A DNA stretch of 38,357 nt, from NCBI GenBank assembly GCA_016839055.1, contig JAEKNX010000026.1, positions 1-38,357 on the forward strand. The letters are read 5' to 3'. The stretch comes from Spirochaetales bacterium (lineage in GTDB: Bacteria; Spirochaetota; Spirochaetia; UBA9216). The position numbers and the translations under genes are program-made. The notes beneath the pieces are model-generated. The model worked only from the letters and a program-made list of their open reading frames with translations, had not been told where the DNA came from and searched no databases. Shown here one piece after another: positions 25,144 to 33,961 of the stretch (position 1 is the first letter of the stretch; every line of letters begins with the position of its first letter).

Positions 25144-25167
25144 AAGGAGTGTAGAATGGAAGAGCTG
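25114..25167 (+). CDS. Possible 17-codon leader peptide
   Basis: AAGGAG at 25101-25106 and an ATG at 25114 give MKMLLQKRNERSVEWKS, ending in a TGA at 25165-25167, just inside the HU-like gene (start 25156). It is unusual for so short a frame to have a perfect Shine-Dalgarno. It could couple or modulate translation of the next gene. Confidence 0.3.
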
Positions 25168-25866
25168 AAATTACAATTTACACTCATCGATAATCCGATG
25201 AAGACTTCAACAAAATACATTGCACGCATAATTGATCGGAAGGGAATCTCCTTTGAAATGCTTCTTGATTATATGGAGTTCAATACGGCAATCCGGAAGG
25301 AAGATCATCGTCTTTCAATAGCACAGTTTGCTAAGGGTATTGAGTATTATGTTGCCCGGGGAATGACGGTTAAAACGCCTTTTGGTTCCTTCAAGCCTTC
25401 TATCAGGGGTTCGTTCGAAACTCTGGATGAAGACTTCAGGCCGGGTGCTAGTACTAACAACCACAGATTTAAGGTTCTTTTCAGGCCGTACAAAGATTTT
25501 GTCTCTAACATTATAAAGAATCTCCAGGCAGAAAGGGTCCATGAAAATGCTCTTAAATATCCTGCTGTAATCAACATAGAAAATATGTCGAAACCGGCGG
25601 ATAATAAGATGCACGGGAATGATCTGCTAATTTTTCAGGGATTAAATCTGAAATATGATGAGACTGCGCCTGATGAAGGGATCTTCTGGCTAGGTGAGGA
25701 TGAGGAGCCGGTACGAACCGAAATTATTTCGGTGAATACGGCGAAAAAGCTTCACTTTCTAATTCCGGCCCTTGGCACCGGTGAGTACTCTGTCGAAGTT
25801 GCGACACGCCTAGGAAATCACAAACTTCGCAGAGCATCACTGGATGAAACCTTTGCTATCGTCTGA
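25156..25866 (+). CDS. HU-like DNA-binding protein with DUF4469-type C-domain
   Basis: 236 residues. The first ~125 residues have the HU/IHF-like layout seen in DUF4469 proteins: helical start (SFEMLLDYMEFNTAIRKEDH), helix 2 (SIAQFAKGIEYYVARG) and beta arm (VKTPFGSFKPSIRGSFETLD, then HRFKVLFRPYKDF). The C-terminal part (about 150-236; GNDLLIFQGLNLKYDETAPD, GIFWLGEDEE, LIPALGTGEYSVEVATR) is a beta-sandwich that may serve protein contacts. AAGGAG precedes the ATG, and a strong terminator follows. Nucleoid structuring is the likely role. The nearby 22-bp motif array could be a target (inference). Confidence 0.8.
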   Translation: MEELKLQFTLIDNPMKTSTKYIARIIDRKGISFEMLLDYMEFNTAIRKEDHRLSIAQFAKGIEYYVARGMTVKTPFGSFKPSIRGSFETLDEDFRPGASTNNHRFKVLFRPYKDFVSNIIKNLQAERVHENALKYPAVINIENMSKPADNKMHGNDLLIFQGLNLKYDETAPDEGIFWLGEDEEPVRTEIISVNTAKKLHFLIPALGTGEYSVEVATRLGNHKLRRASLDETFAIV

Positions 25867-25888
25867 ACCACTCAGGCGATAAAATCAC

Positions 25889-25918
25889 TGCCTCCGGTTA
25901 GGACCCGGAGGCAATTTT
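25889..25918 (+). terminator. Intrinsic terminator of the HU-like gene
   Basis: TGCCTCCGG, a 7-nt loop and CCGGAGGCA form a 9-bp perfect stem, followed by ATTTTA. Confidence 0.85.
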
Positions 25919-26053
25919 ACAATTTTAATTATATCTTATTAAGAGCAAATCCGCCAGTTTTTTGAAGGTGCACAGGCAATTCTGGATTTGACTGCAATTC
26001 CCCCGAATGTTGGCCCTTGCTGACCCCGGCATTATAATGAAAAACAAATTTTG

Positions 26054-26222
26054 TAATAATGGTTATCATTTTTTCATAGTAATGATTATATATTTTTATA
26101 GTAATGGTTATATATTTTTATAGTAATGGTTATATGTTAAGGCTAGTAGTGTTTATATTTTTTGATAGTAATGAAAAATTAATTTTGATAGTAATGAAAA
26201 TTTAGTTTTGATAGTAATGAAA
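26054..26222. repeat. Eight TAGTAATG motifs at 22-23 bp spacing (iteron-like)
   Basis: TAATAATG starts at 26054, TAGTAATG at 26077, 26099 and 26121, TAGTAGTG at 26144, and TAGTAATG at 26166, 26189 and 26212. Steps are 23, 22, 22, 23, 22, 23, 23. The spacers are A/T tracts, first GGTTATATATTTTTA-like, later AAAATTTAGTTTTGA-like. Two helical turns per step place all motifs on one face. There is no gene here. The stretch 25919-26053 before it is plain AT-rich DNA. Confidence 0.88.
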
Positions 26223-26234
26223 ACGTATGAAGAG

Positions 26235-26520
26235 TCGTTTGGCCACGGATTATAGGTTTCGCAGGCGGGTCACACGGATTTAGGGTAGAACATGCGGGCG
26301 GTACACGGATGAAGAAAAAGAAGATATTGAAGACAGGTTTGGCTTTTCTCTATTTTTAAATCCGTGATCATCTGTGTGGCCATGCATATAGGCTTTCATA
26401 TCCGTGGTTTTATTACTCTTGAAATTTCGGGCTGCCAATATGTATAGAAACACGAAATTAGGAATATTAAAAAGAAAGATTCCGTAGTGGATTATTCGGT
26501 GGTTGCCTCCTGGTTTTTTC
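26235..26520. repeat. Complete dispersed element plus tail repeat, second copy
   Basis: TTGGCCACGGATTATAGG, GTCACACGGATTTAGGG, GGTACACGGATGAAG, GATATTGAAGACAGG, then AAATCCGTGATCATCTGTG, GTGGCCATGC and ATATCCGTGGTTTTATTA, giving an imperfect hairpin as at 17.7 kb. Its tail (26442-26520) matches 17958-18036. Confidence 0.88.
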
Positions 26521-26542
26521 ATTTTAACTTTCGCTCCTCACC

Positions 26543-26964
26543 GTCAAGGCCAAGGCAAGCCGCTGCGCGGACCTTGACTGTTCGTTGCTCCAAGTTTCCT
26601 GTTTTAATTAAAACAGGGAGGTTGTTCGATTTGCTATGCAAATCGATTTGAAGTTTTCAGAGAAAACTTCATGATTACAAACTTTTTGAGAGTTTTCAGC
26701 CAGTTGGTGCGTTTATCAAGGTTCACAATGAGTTGGGGCCGGGGCTGCTTGAAAGCTGTTATCATGATTGTTTTGCATCCTGCAAAACAATAGGAAGTTT
26801 TCTATGAAAACTTCAAATGCTTTGTTTTATGAATTGAAAAAGGCGGGGCTGACGGTTGCTTACAATGCGCCGTTTAATGTTCAGTACCAGGGTGAAAGCG
26901 TCGGTGAGTGATTGGCGCAAAAGCTCATCCATGAGCGCGCCAATTTATGTACATCCTTGTACAT
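26543..26964. repeat. Cluster of short perfect hairpins in and before the GxxExxY remnant
   Basis: GTCAAGG/CCTTGAC (26543-26578); CCTGTTTTAATTAAAACAGG (26598-26617); GATTTGC-TAT-GCAAATC (26628-26644); TGAAGTTTTC-AGA and its complement (26649-26671); ATTGTTTTGCA-TCC and its complement (26767-26791); GAAGTTTTC-TAT-GAAAACTTC (26794-26814); ATTGGCGC-AAAA-GCTCAT-CC and complements (26911-26944); ATGTACA-TCCT-TGTACAT (26947-26964). They come in adjacent pairs, mostly with 2-4 nt loops, at three sites. Confidence 0.85.
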
Positions 26965-27140
26965 TTTATGCTGACCTGGCAATAGAGGGTAAGGTAATCA
27001 TTGAAATAAAGGCAGTTAAGGCTTTATCTGTGGCAAATGAAGCTCAGCTGCTTAATTATCTGCATATCTCGGGGTGCAGGCTTGGGTATTTGGTTAACTT
27101 TCAAGGTAGCCGGGCGGTGTGGAAGAGGTTTGTAGTGTGA
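26675..27140 (+). pseudogene. GxxExxY-family protein, disrupted
   Basis: Pieces of a GxxExxY (PDDEXK-like) protein lie in order but in different frames: LFESFQPVGAFIKVHNELGP with GLLESCYHDC (to 26771), LFYELKKAGLTVAYNAPFNV and QYQGESVGE (26822-26908), and YADLAIEGKVIIEIKAVKAL with LLNYLHISGCRLGYLVNF (from 26967 to the stop at 27140). The breaks at about 26772-26821 (50 bp) and 26909-26966 (about 58 bp) each contain two perfect hairpins and introduce stops. No start codon is clear; a third hairpin pair sits at the N-terminal end. The family is often called a phage- or defence-associated nuclease-like protein without proven function. Confidence 0.8.
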
Positions 27141-27172
27141 GGTGAATAATAAATTATGACTAAAAGACTAAT

Positions 27173-27201
27173 TTGATATTTTTTAAAAGCCATGCTATTA
27201 T
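27173..27201 (+). promoter_or_regulatory. Promoter before the structured RNA candidate
   Basis: TTGATA (27173-27178), 17 bp, TATTAT (27196-27201). It lies about 540 bp upstream of the AAA+ gene. Confidence 0.6.
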
Positions 27202-27206
27202 TTTTG

Positions 27207-27300
27207 TGGGTAAAAATGGAGTCGTCAGCAGTGATTGGATCACTTCAAGCCCCGAGTCGAATTATCACTTTCTATGTGATTTTATACGACTAAAATTTAA
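27207..27300 (+). ncRNA. Possible structured RNA or leader upstream of the Ycf46-like operon
   Basis: Hairpin AGTGAT-TGG-ATCACT (27230-27244), hairpin ATCAC-7 nt-GTGAT (27264-27280), and a closing stem AGTCGT (27220-27225) with ACGACT (27286-27291), followed by AAAATTTAA. AGTCG occurs again at 27255-27259 and could pair with the same partner, giving two exclusive folds. No reading frame is evident. It could be a small RNA or the 5' leader of the operon. Confidence 0.4.
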
Positions 27301-27740
27301 AATATACGAATTAAGGGAAATATAGATAAATTATTTAATAATAATATTTTTCACATAGTTTTAATCTAATGGAAATAGATCTGATTGTAGCAGAGATTCT
27401 CTTTTGAGAAATAAATAAGTTATTCAATTGATGCTTGTTTGTTAAAATCAACCCAATAGTTCACTTGTTTTTAAGAGAATCGTGAAACAGGTAAATAGAC
27501 GATAATGATTTGATAGATATTTTCAAATTATTTGAATATTGCAGATTTCGAATACTATCAGAAGGTGTGGGATCTGCAGTAGTAACAATGCTAAAACAGA
27601 ATAGTTATAGGATTCAGTTTACAAAGTATATTAACTACAGATGATGTATTTCAATTTTAGATAACCTCCTTTGAATAATTTAATTGTTATCTTAGATATA
27701 TTTTTTTGAATTCGAATATTGACACATTAAAGGATTATGA
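27301..27740. other. AT-rich non-coding leader of the seven-gene operon
   Basis: No gene. A 9-bp inverted repeat GATTCTCTT (27395-27403) / AAGAGAATC (27473-27481) spans 69 bp. AGATAAC and GTTATCT form a second dyad around 27657-27698, enclosing a CCTCCTT. AAAGGA at about 27731 is the ribosome site of the AAA+ gene. I see no clear -10/-35 pair close to 27741. Confidence 0.6.
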
Positions 27741-29321
27741 ATGGATAAATTTGAAAAAGCTCTAACTACATATGTTAAAGCATCAATTCCTGTTTTATCA
27801 GTTGCAACATATGAATGGCAAAGGCTGCATGGGTTTTGTGTCGGAGCAGCAATGGAACATGATCTTGTTCTATATAAATGGAGTGTAGTAAGTGGGCTCG
27901 ATAAATGGGGAAAAGGGGAAAGCACCTTTATTTGTGAAGATAATGAAAAAAAAGATCCTATTGATATTCTTTCATGGTTTGAAAATGCTGAACAGAGTCA
28001 TTGCATACTTCTTTTAGAAGATTTTCATCCATTTATGACCTCCGAGAACTATCAAATTGTTCGGTTTATACGGGAAATTACACGTATTAATAGCAATCAG
28101 CAAAAGATACTGATTATCCAAACTCCCTATATTGTGAATTTACGTGAATTGGAAAAAGAAGTTCCTATTCTCGAGTTAGAACTCCCAAAAGAGAATATTC
28201 TGAGAACTATTTTGAATAATGTCCTTGATGAGTTGGCGTACGACGATAAACCCAATGATGATAATGAAATTAAAGATATCGTCTCTGCTAGTCTCGGTAT
28301 GAGTAGTGTTGAAGCAGAATGGACATACAAAAAAATCATTGCAGAAAGAGAAAGACTCACCATCTCTGAAATCACTCTCATCGTAAATGAGAAGGAACAG
28401 ATCATTAAAAAAGAGGGGATATTGGAATATTTTCACCCCGATAGTGATTTTAATCAAGTTGGCGGGATGGAGAGTTTAAAAAAATGGCTGAATAAGAGAG
28501 GTAAGGCTTTTTCTAATGATGCCAAGGATTTTGGTCTTACATCACCAAAGGGTGTAATGCTGTTAGGTGTTCCAGGGTGTGGTAAGAGTCTAATTGCAAA
28601 AACAATTGCCAATGAATGGAACCTTCCTCTTCTTAAATTTGATCTGGGGAAAGTTTTTGGTGGTATTGTGGGTGAGAGCGAATCCAATATCCGTAAGGCA
28701 CTATCTCTGGCTGAAACTATAGCACCTTCGATTCTTTGGATCGATGAAATAGAAAAAGGTTTAAGCGGCATCAACGGTGGTGGAGACAGCGGAACCAGCG
28801 CCCGTGTTTTCGGCAATTTACTTACATGGATGCAGGAGAAAAAAAGTGAAGTATTTGTTATTGCCACGGCAAACAATATAGAGCAGTTACCTCCTGAGCT
28901 CTTACGTAAAGGTCGTTTTGATGAAATATTTTTTGTAGATCTTCCATCAAAAGAGGAAAGAAAGGATATCTTTAAAATCCATATAGAACGGAAAAAAAGA
29001 GATGTTCGTCTATTTGATATAGATAACTTAGCGGCAGAATCGATCGGGTTCTCTGGCGCTGAGATTGAAGAAGCAGTCAACGAAGGTTTATTTATTGCAT
29101 ATGCTCAATCTCAGGATTTGAGCACTGAGAATATTTTTGAAGCTTTAAAATCCACTTACCCTTTATCAAAGACAATGAAGCATACAATCGAAGATCTTCG
29201 TAAATGGGCAAAAGTTAGAGCAAGATTTGCATCCAGTCAGGAAACAGATGAACTGCCGGAAATCCAAGATGCAGAGAAGGTTCCTCAGTTAAAACAGGAA
29301 AAACACAATCCATTTATATAA
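27741..29321 (+). CDS. Ycf46-like AAA+ ATPase
   Basis: 526 residues. The first ~230 form a degenerate P-loop-like domain (VLSVATYEWQRLHGF, ILLLEDFHPFMTSENYQIVR) as in Ycf46 proteins. The C-terminal AAA+ module is complete: VGGMESLKKWLNKRGKAF, Walker A GVPGCGKS (276-283), Walker B ILWIDEIEKG (D335, E336), sensor ATANN (375-379) and LLRKGRFDEIFFVDLP with arginine fingers R389/R392. Ycf46 is encoded in some plastids and cyanobacteria and has no settled function. It probably remodels a protein or RNP in this operon. The ATG has AAAGGA upstream; the helicase gene follows after 9 bp. Confidence 0.88.
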   Translation: MDKFEKALTTYVKASIPVLSVATYEWQRLHGFCVGAAMEHDLVLYKWSVVSGLDKWGKGESTFICEDNEKKDPIDILSWFENAEQSHCILLLEDFHPFMTSENYQIVRFIREITRINSNQQKILIIQTPYIVNLRELEKEVPILELELPKENILRTILNNVLDELAYDDKPNDDNEIKDIVSASLGMSSVEAEWTYKKIIAERERLTISEITLIVNEKEQIIKKEGILEYFHPDSDFNQVGGMESLKKWLNKRGKAFSNDAKDFGLTSPKGVMLLGVPGCGKSLIAKTIANEWNLPLLKFDLGKVFGGIVGESESNIRKALSLAETIAPSILWIDEIEKGLSGINGGGDSGTSARVFGNLLTWMQEKKSEVFVIATANNIEQLPPELLRKGRFDEIFFVDLPSKEERKDIFKIHIERKKRDVRLFDIDNLAAESIGFSGAEIEEAVNEGLFIAYAQSQDLSTENIFEALKSTYPLSKTMKHTIEDLRKWAKVRARFASSQETDELPEIQDAEKVPQLKQEKHNPFI

Positions 29322-29330
29322 GGTGAAAAA

Positions 29331-32300
29331 TTGTCAAACGATTATTGGAATAACAAAAACATGTTGAAATTGGGAGATCACCTGTATTACAGTGCGATTG
29401 CTAAGGATAATCCGGGAAAAGTCCGGGCGTTGGTTAATACCACGAGAGAATCGCTTTCGCCTTATTATTCTTTTTTGGATGAAGCTATCAAAGCTGAGAA
29501 TAAACGGGGTAGCTTTGAAATCAATTGGGAAGAAGTTCGTTCTGAAGTGGTTCTCAGAGTTAATCCCAGATTTCAAAAAATAAAACTTGTAAAACCGCAA
29601 CCTCAAATATTGATTGATATAACGGGGATTGATATTGAAGAGGGGAAAAATCGTCTTATTTATGATATGCAGGATGAAATGTTTTCTTTCCATAAAGATG
29701 ACGTTGATATAAATAATACGAACTCTGAATTGATCTATACCCCCGAGCTTATGCCTGAAATGCATGAAAAACTTGAATTAAACAAAAAAGAAGTCTCATA
29801 CAAAATAGTAAATGTGACTCTTAACAATCAGTCTAAATTAGAAGATGAAAAAGGCAAGATCATTGATATTCACGATTTAGAGGAAATTACTGATGGCTGG
29901 AATATTACTGTTGAAGCTTCAACCAGGATTGAACATCTATCTTTAAACGGATTAAAACTGAAGGCTCTTGTATATGATATTGAATCGTTTGAGGTGCTCT
30001 ATGATGCTGATAAAAAGATGAACTTTGCAAAGATAGGCTCAGAACTTCATGTTGACCAGGAGCCCATATCAAAATTTCTTATATCAGAAAAAAAAGTGGA
30101 ATACACATGGTATAAAATCAAAAACAAAAAAAAAGAATACGCTATTCAGCTGATAGATGATGACAGACTCGATACAGAAAAACTCATTAGTGAACATTTT
30201 TTTGATGATGGTGTAAGAGCTATATATCAGGGTAAGGATAAACGCAACCAAATTGATATAAAACATAAAAATGCTGATGAGAAAATATTGATCCTTAAAT
30301 CAAATTCAAGGAATCCTATTGAACTAACAAAGAATGAACCCATCAAAATTGCTGTGAACATAACGACATTACGCAGACAGAAAGATGCTGTCAAATATTT
30401 GAATGACACACCGGTTAAGAATCAGAAGAATCTGATTAAGCTCTTTGAGAAGAAGCATTCTTCATTATGGAGCAGGGGCAGTACTAAAGAAATTCGTGAT
30501 TGGTATGTGTTGAAGGATGAATCCTACGATGGAACTTTATCGCAACGTAGATTTGTAATAAAGGCTCTATCCACCGATGATTTTGCATTTCTTGAGGGAC
30601 CTCCCGGGAGCGGTAAAACCACAGCAATAATTGAACTCATACTGCAACTAGTGAAAACCGGGAAGAAAATTTTGCTTTCTGCTTCAACACATGTTGCTAT
30701 TGATAATGTTTTAGAAAGAATAAAGTCTTATGACACAGATGATCTCGTTGAACCTTTGCGAATCGGAGACAGTAGCAGAATTGATGAAGCCGTTGTTTGT
30801 TATCAGATAGATGAAAAAATAGAGCGCTATAGAAAAAAAGGCGTTAGTGAAGATCTCGCCAGAAAAATTGTCCTTGACGGGGCTAATCTTGTATGTGGTA
30901 CTACGATGGGTATTCAGCAGCATCCCTATATAAAGGAAAGAGGCCATAATTCTGACCTGCCAATAAACCCTATATATGATTATATGATTATTGACGAATC
31001 TAGTAAAACCACGTTTCAGGAGTTTCTAGTACCTGCTCTGCAGGCTAAGAAATGGGTTCTTGTAGGAGATATTAAACAGCTTTCTCCTTTTATTGAACAG
31101 GAACATATAATCCATAATTTTAATTTTCTTGTTGATGATTACACGCAAAGAGCAATAAGAATTGCTTTTGAAGCTCTGAACAACAATGCCAATCCTTATG
31201 TTATTGAAGTTGATTTACCTGTTATCGATTATATTACCAAATACTTAGATTATTGGGATGAGGTGTCAGATAATCCTTATAGAGGAAAAATTGTTAATAT
31301 AATTATTCAACCTTTAAATGATGATATATATCTGGCGAATAATCTTTTTAATTTACTTGGCAGCGATTTAATCCTCATGCAAACCGGTATCTGGGAGAAA
31401 ATTAAACAATATATACCCAAGACACATATTGTTATTTTAAAGAAACCGGATAAATTCGAGCCATTCTATTATCAACAGCTCTATTTGAATCAACAAAAAC
31501 GTTTACCAAAGTATTCAAAGATTAATAAGAATACGATAAAGGATAATAACCCTGTTGCCGCCGGAGATCTTTTTAGCGAAATGTTAAAAGAGAGATCATG
31601 GGCTGAAGAGATCTCATGGAGAATGATCAGAGTCTATGAGAGACGAATGTTGAAAAATCCAAATTCTTATTACGAGAGAACATTTGATCTATTAAAACCG
31701 ATTGGCAAAGATAATGTTGTAGACCGAATCTACAATATGACGTTGCCTTCTATTTTGGAGTCTCTGCAAACTGGGAACGGTGAAAAGCATAGGAATGAGA
31801 CCACTATAACAGATGGATTTGAAAAAAATGAGCTGAGACCCAGGCATGAAATGTTAGATTATCAGCATCGTATGCATTCGGAAATTTCAGCTTTTTCCAG
31901 AGAAGAGTTTTATACAACAGAAGAGAGGGTTGCTCTCAAAGATGGCAAAAATACAGACAGAATCTGGGATTTTGATCATTATAATCATCGGGCAATATGG
32001 ATAGATGTTCCTAAAAAAGATAAGAACCAGGATAATATACATCAAGCAGAAGTCGACCGTATTATTAAAGAGCTAAATGTTTTTATTCAATACGCTATAG
32101 CAAATCCTCATCCTGAGGGTAGAGAGTGGTCTGTAGCGATTATTACCTTTTACCGACCACAGGAGACATTGCTTAGAATAGCATTAAGGAAATATTGTAA
32201 TCTCCCAAACAAAATGTCTCGTTTTAATAAAGAAGGAATCCAAATCTTAAATTATACAGTCGACAAGTTCCAAGGAATGGAGGCCGATATTGTTTTTCTC

Positions 32301-32474
32301 AGTATGGTTCGGGGGAAAACTATAGGATTTCTGGATAATATTAACAGACTCAATGTGGCCCTGACCCGGGCCCGATTTCAACGGGTTATCCTGGGAGACA
32401 TTAATTTTTTCAGGCATCAAAGGAACTCTGACGAATTAAAAAGATTGGCAGAGAAAAGTGAGGTTGTAAAATGA
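29331..32474 (+). CDS. Upf1/COG1112-type SF1 helicase with large insertion
   Basis: 1047 residues from a TTG start at 29331, preceded by AAGGTG. Residues 1-400 are a unique, partly beta-rich N-domain. Helicase motifs are I EGPPGSGKTT (422-431), II MIIDESSK (D555, E556), III VGDIKQLSPF (from 578), IV LDYQHRMHSE (H846), V VDKFQGMEADIV (from 977) and VI NVALTRAR (from 1008). Motifs III and IV are about 260 residues apart, far more than in typical Upf1-like enzymes; the insert is helical and unrecognised. It should unwind RNA or DNA 5' to 3'. Its TGA overlaps the next ATG (ATGA). Confidence 0.9.
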   Translation: MSNDYWNNKNMLKLGDHLYYSAIAKDNPGKVRALVNTTRESLSPYYSFLDEAIKAENKRGSFEINWEEVRSEVVLRVNPRFQKIKLVKPQPQILIDITGIDIEEGKNRLIYDMQDEMFSFHKDDVDINNTNSELIYTPELMPEMHEKLELNKKEVSYKIVNVTLNNQSKLEDEKGKIIDIHDLEEITDGWNITVEASTRIEHLSLNGLKLKALVYDIESFEVLYDADKKMNFAKIGSELHVDQEPISKFLISEKKVEYTWYKIKNKKKEYAIQLIDDDRLDTEKLISEHFFDDGVRAIYQGKDKRNQIDIKHKNADEKILILKSNSRNPIELTKNEPIKIAVNITTLRRQKDAVKYLNDTPVKNQKNLIKLFEKKHSSLWSRGSTKEIRDWYVLKDESYDGTLSQRRFVIKALSTDDFAFLEGPPGSGKTTAIIELILQLVKTGKKILLSASTHVAIDNVLERIKSYDTDDLVEPLRIGDSSRIDEAVVCYQIDEKIERYRKKGVSEDLARKIVLDGANLVCGTTMGIQQHPYIKERGHNSDLPINPIYDYMIIDESSKTTFQEFLVPALQAKKWVLVGDIKQLSPFIEQEHIIHNFNFLVDDYTQRAIRIAFEALNNNANPYVIEVDLPVIDYITKYLDYWDEVSDNPYRGKIVNIIIQPLNDDIYLANNLFNLLGSDLILMQTGIWEKIKQYIPKTHIVILKKPDKFEPFYYQQLYLNQQKRLPKYSKINKNTIKDNNPVAAGDLFSEMLKERSWAEEISWRMIRVYERRMLKNPNSYYERTFDLLKPIGKDNVVDRIYNMTLPSILESLQTGNGEKHRNETTITDGFEKNELRPRHEMLDYQHRMHSEISAFSREEFYTTEERVALKDGKNTDRIWDFDHYNHRAIWIDVPKKDKNQDNIHQAEVDRIIKELNVFIQYAIANPHPEGREWSVAIITFYRPQETLLRIALRKYCNLPNKMSRFNKEGIQILNYTVDKFQGMEADIVFLSMVRGKTIGFLDNINRLNVALTRARFQRVILGDINFFRHQRNSDELKRLAEKSEVVK

Positions 32475-33961
32475 GAATAACTCTAAAAAAGAAGATACAG
32501 TTAAAATCTATCGAAATCCTTGCTGAGGTTGATTTTAATCATGAAGAATCACCTTACATCGAATTGTTAGAGCAATATACAAATCAACAAGATATGAAAC
32601 AAAAATTGGCAGAAAGCGGTGTCGAGAGTGCCGCTATAAATAATATTTTAAAAAATCTTACAGCGTTAGGAATTATTGAAAATGGATCAATAAAAAACAT
32701 TCAGAAAGGGTTTCCGGAAAGAGAATATGGCAAATACGAAGTTTTATACTATGAAAATGATACTAATTTACCTTTCAAGTATCAGATTCACAGTATAAAA
32801 CGAACAGGTGTCGTTTCCGGAAATCGGGCAGATCGGGTAGCAAAGATACAGTCGGAATTATTAAAATCGTTACTTGAAGAATCCAGAGATCTAAGTAGTG
32901 GGAAAAACTTTAGAATTCTTAAGATTATAAACGAACAAGGAATACATGATATTAGATGTTCCTGCACTGAGAGCCTTGCTATGGTTTTTGAAAATAATGA
33001 TTGGACATATTTCTTTAGTGATATCAAGGACCGGTTTAGTATGCCGCCAATTGAATTGAATTATTCATTTAGAGGCCGCTGGAACAGTGAAGAGATAGCT
33101 CTTGAATTAGACTACGTTGATGTTTGCAATGATGACAACGCAGTTAGAAAGTTCTTATTTACCTTCGAAGATGATTTAGAGATACCTGAGTACGGGAATC
33201 TTCAGGGGGGTTACGACGATATCCCTATAATCCCGAATGAGAGTAGTTATCGGAATTGGTTCTTGCATCTTTTGAAAGAGGAAGTTCAGTCATGTAACAG
33301 GTATTTTACTTACGATGAAATCGAACAGTTGTGGTGCAATTTATATCACAAGACTCCTCAAATACATAAGCGCTTTGAATTACCCTTTGACTTTAGTAGT
33401 ATTTCTAAGGAATATTCAGTTGACTCTGAACTCTATTGGCTGTTAATGACCGGAAAAGACTTAAATCCTTTTGTAAACACCAAGAGTAATGGATATGGTC
33501 GAAATGAAACAATAGAGCAAGATACTGATGTTGAACTGAAATATTTATTCGATAGAAAATTGGATTTTTCTAATATAAATTATCTTCTTATCATTGACCG
33601 ATATGTTAATACGCTGCGGCATTTTCAGTCTGTGGAAGCAATGTTATCTCCTTATAACGGAAGAATAGAAACAACGATTGTCTCGCAGGAATATTATAAA
33701 ACGACGGCACATGAACAGAATCTGATTAAAGAAATATGCGAGGTAAATAATATAAAAAGAATTATCAGAGAAAAGACTGCAATTCCCCATGACAGGTATT
33801 GGATTCTCGACAAGAAAATATTTTATAATTTCTCTAAGAGTGTTGATTTTATTATGATAGATAAAGAAAAAATTGATGTACAACACACTCAGATTTTCTA
33901 TATTCCTGAGGATAGAGTCGAGAAGCGGGTGATCGAATTAGCGGGGGCAATCAATGGGTAA
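32471..33961 (+). CDS. Unknown protein with wHTH-like start and PLD-like C-domain
   Basis: 496 residues. Residues ~27-75 look like a winged helix (YIELLEQYTNQQDMKQKLAE, NNILKNLTALGIIENGSIK). The middle is unassigned, with a Cys pair in IRCSCTES. The C-terminal ~130 residues resemble a PLD-like domain: NYLLIIDRYVNTLRHFQSVE, GRIETTIVSQ and IPHDRYWILDKK, where H440, R442 and D447 give the HxR...D pattern of one PLD subgroup that would act as a nuclease or a bare fold. It overlaps both neighbours (4 and 8 bp), so stoichiometric synthesis is likely. Confidence 0.7.
   Translation: MRITLKKKIQLKSIEILAEVDFNHEESPYIELLEQYTNQQDMKQKLAESGVESAAINNILKNLTALGIIENGSIKNIQKGFPEREYGKYEVLYYENDTNLPFKYQIHSIKRTGVVSGNRADRVAKIQSELLKSLLEESRDLSSGKNFRILKIINEQGIHDIRCSCTESLAMVFENNDWTYFFSDIKDRFSMPPIELNYSFRGRWNSEEIALELDYVDVCNDDNAVRKFLFTFEDDLEIPEYGNLQGGYDDIPIIPNESSYRNWFLHLLKEEVQSCNRYFTYDEIEQLWCNLYHKTPQIHKRFELPFDFSSISKEYSVDSELYWLLMTGKDLNPFVNTKSNGYGRNETIEQDTDVELKYLFDRKLDFSNINYLLIIDRYVNTLRHFQSVEAMLSPYNGRIETTIVSQEYYKTTAHEQNLIKEICEVNNIKRIIREKTAIPHDRYWILDKKIFYNFSKSVDFIMIDKEKIDVQHTQIFYIPEDRVEKRVIELAGAING

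Noticed and set aside
26054-26222. Replication origin
   Set aside because: Iteron-like spacing is present, but there is no replication initiator gene or DnaA-box cluster that I can point to.
26280-26522. Minus-strand frame with a peptide similar to one at 17862-18101
   Set aside because: The similarity comes from the shared repeat DNA; differences between the copies fall on all codon positions and are mostly non-synonymous.
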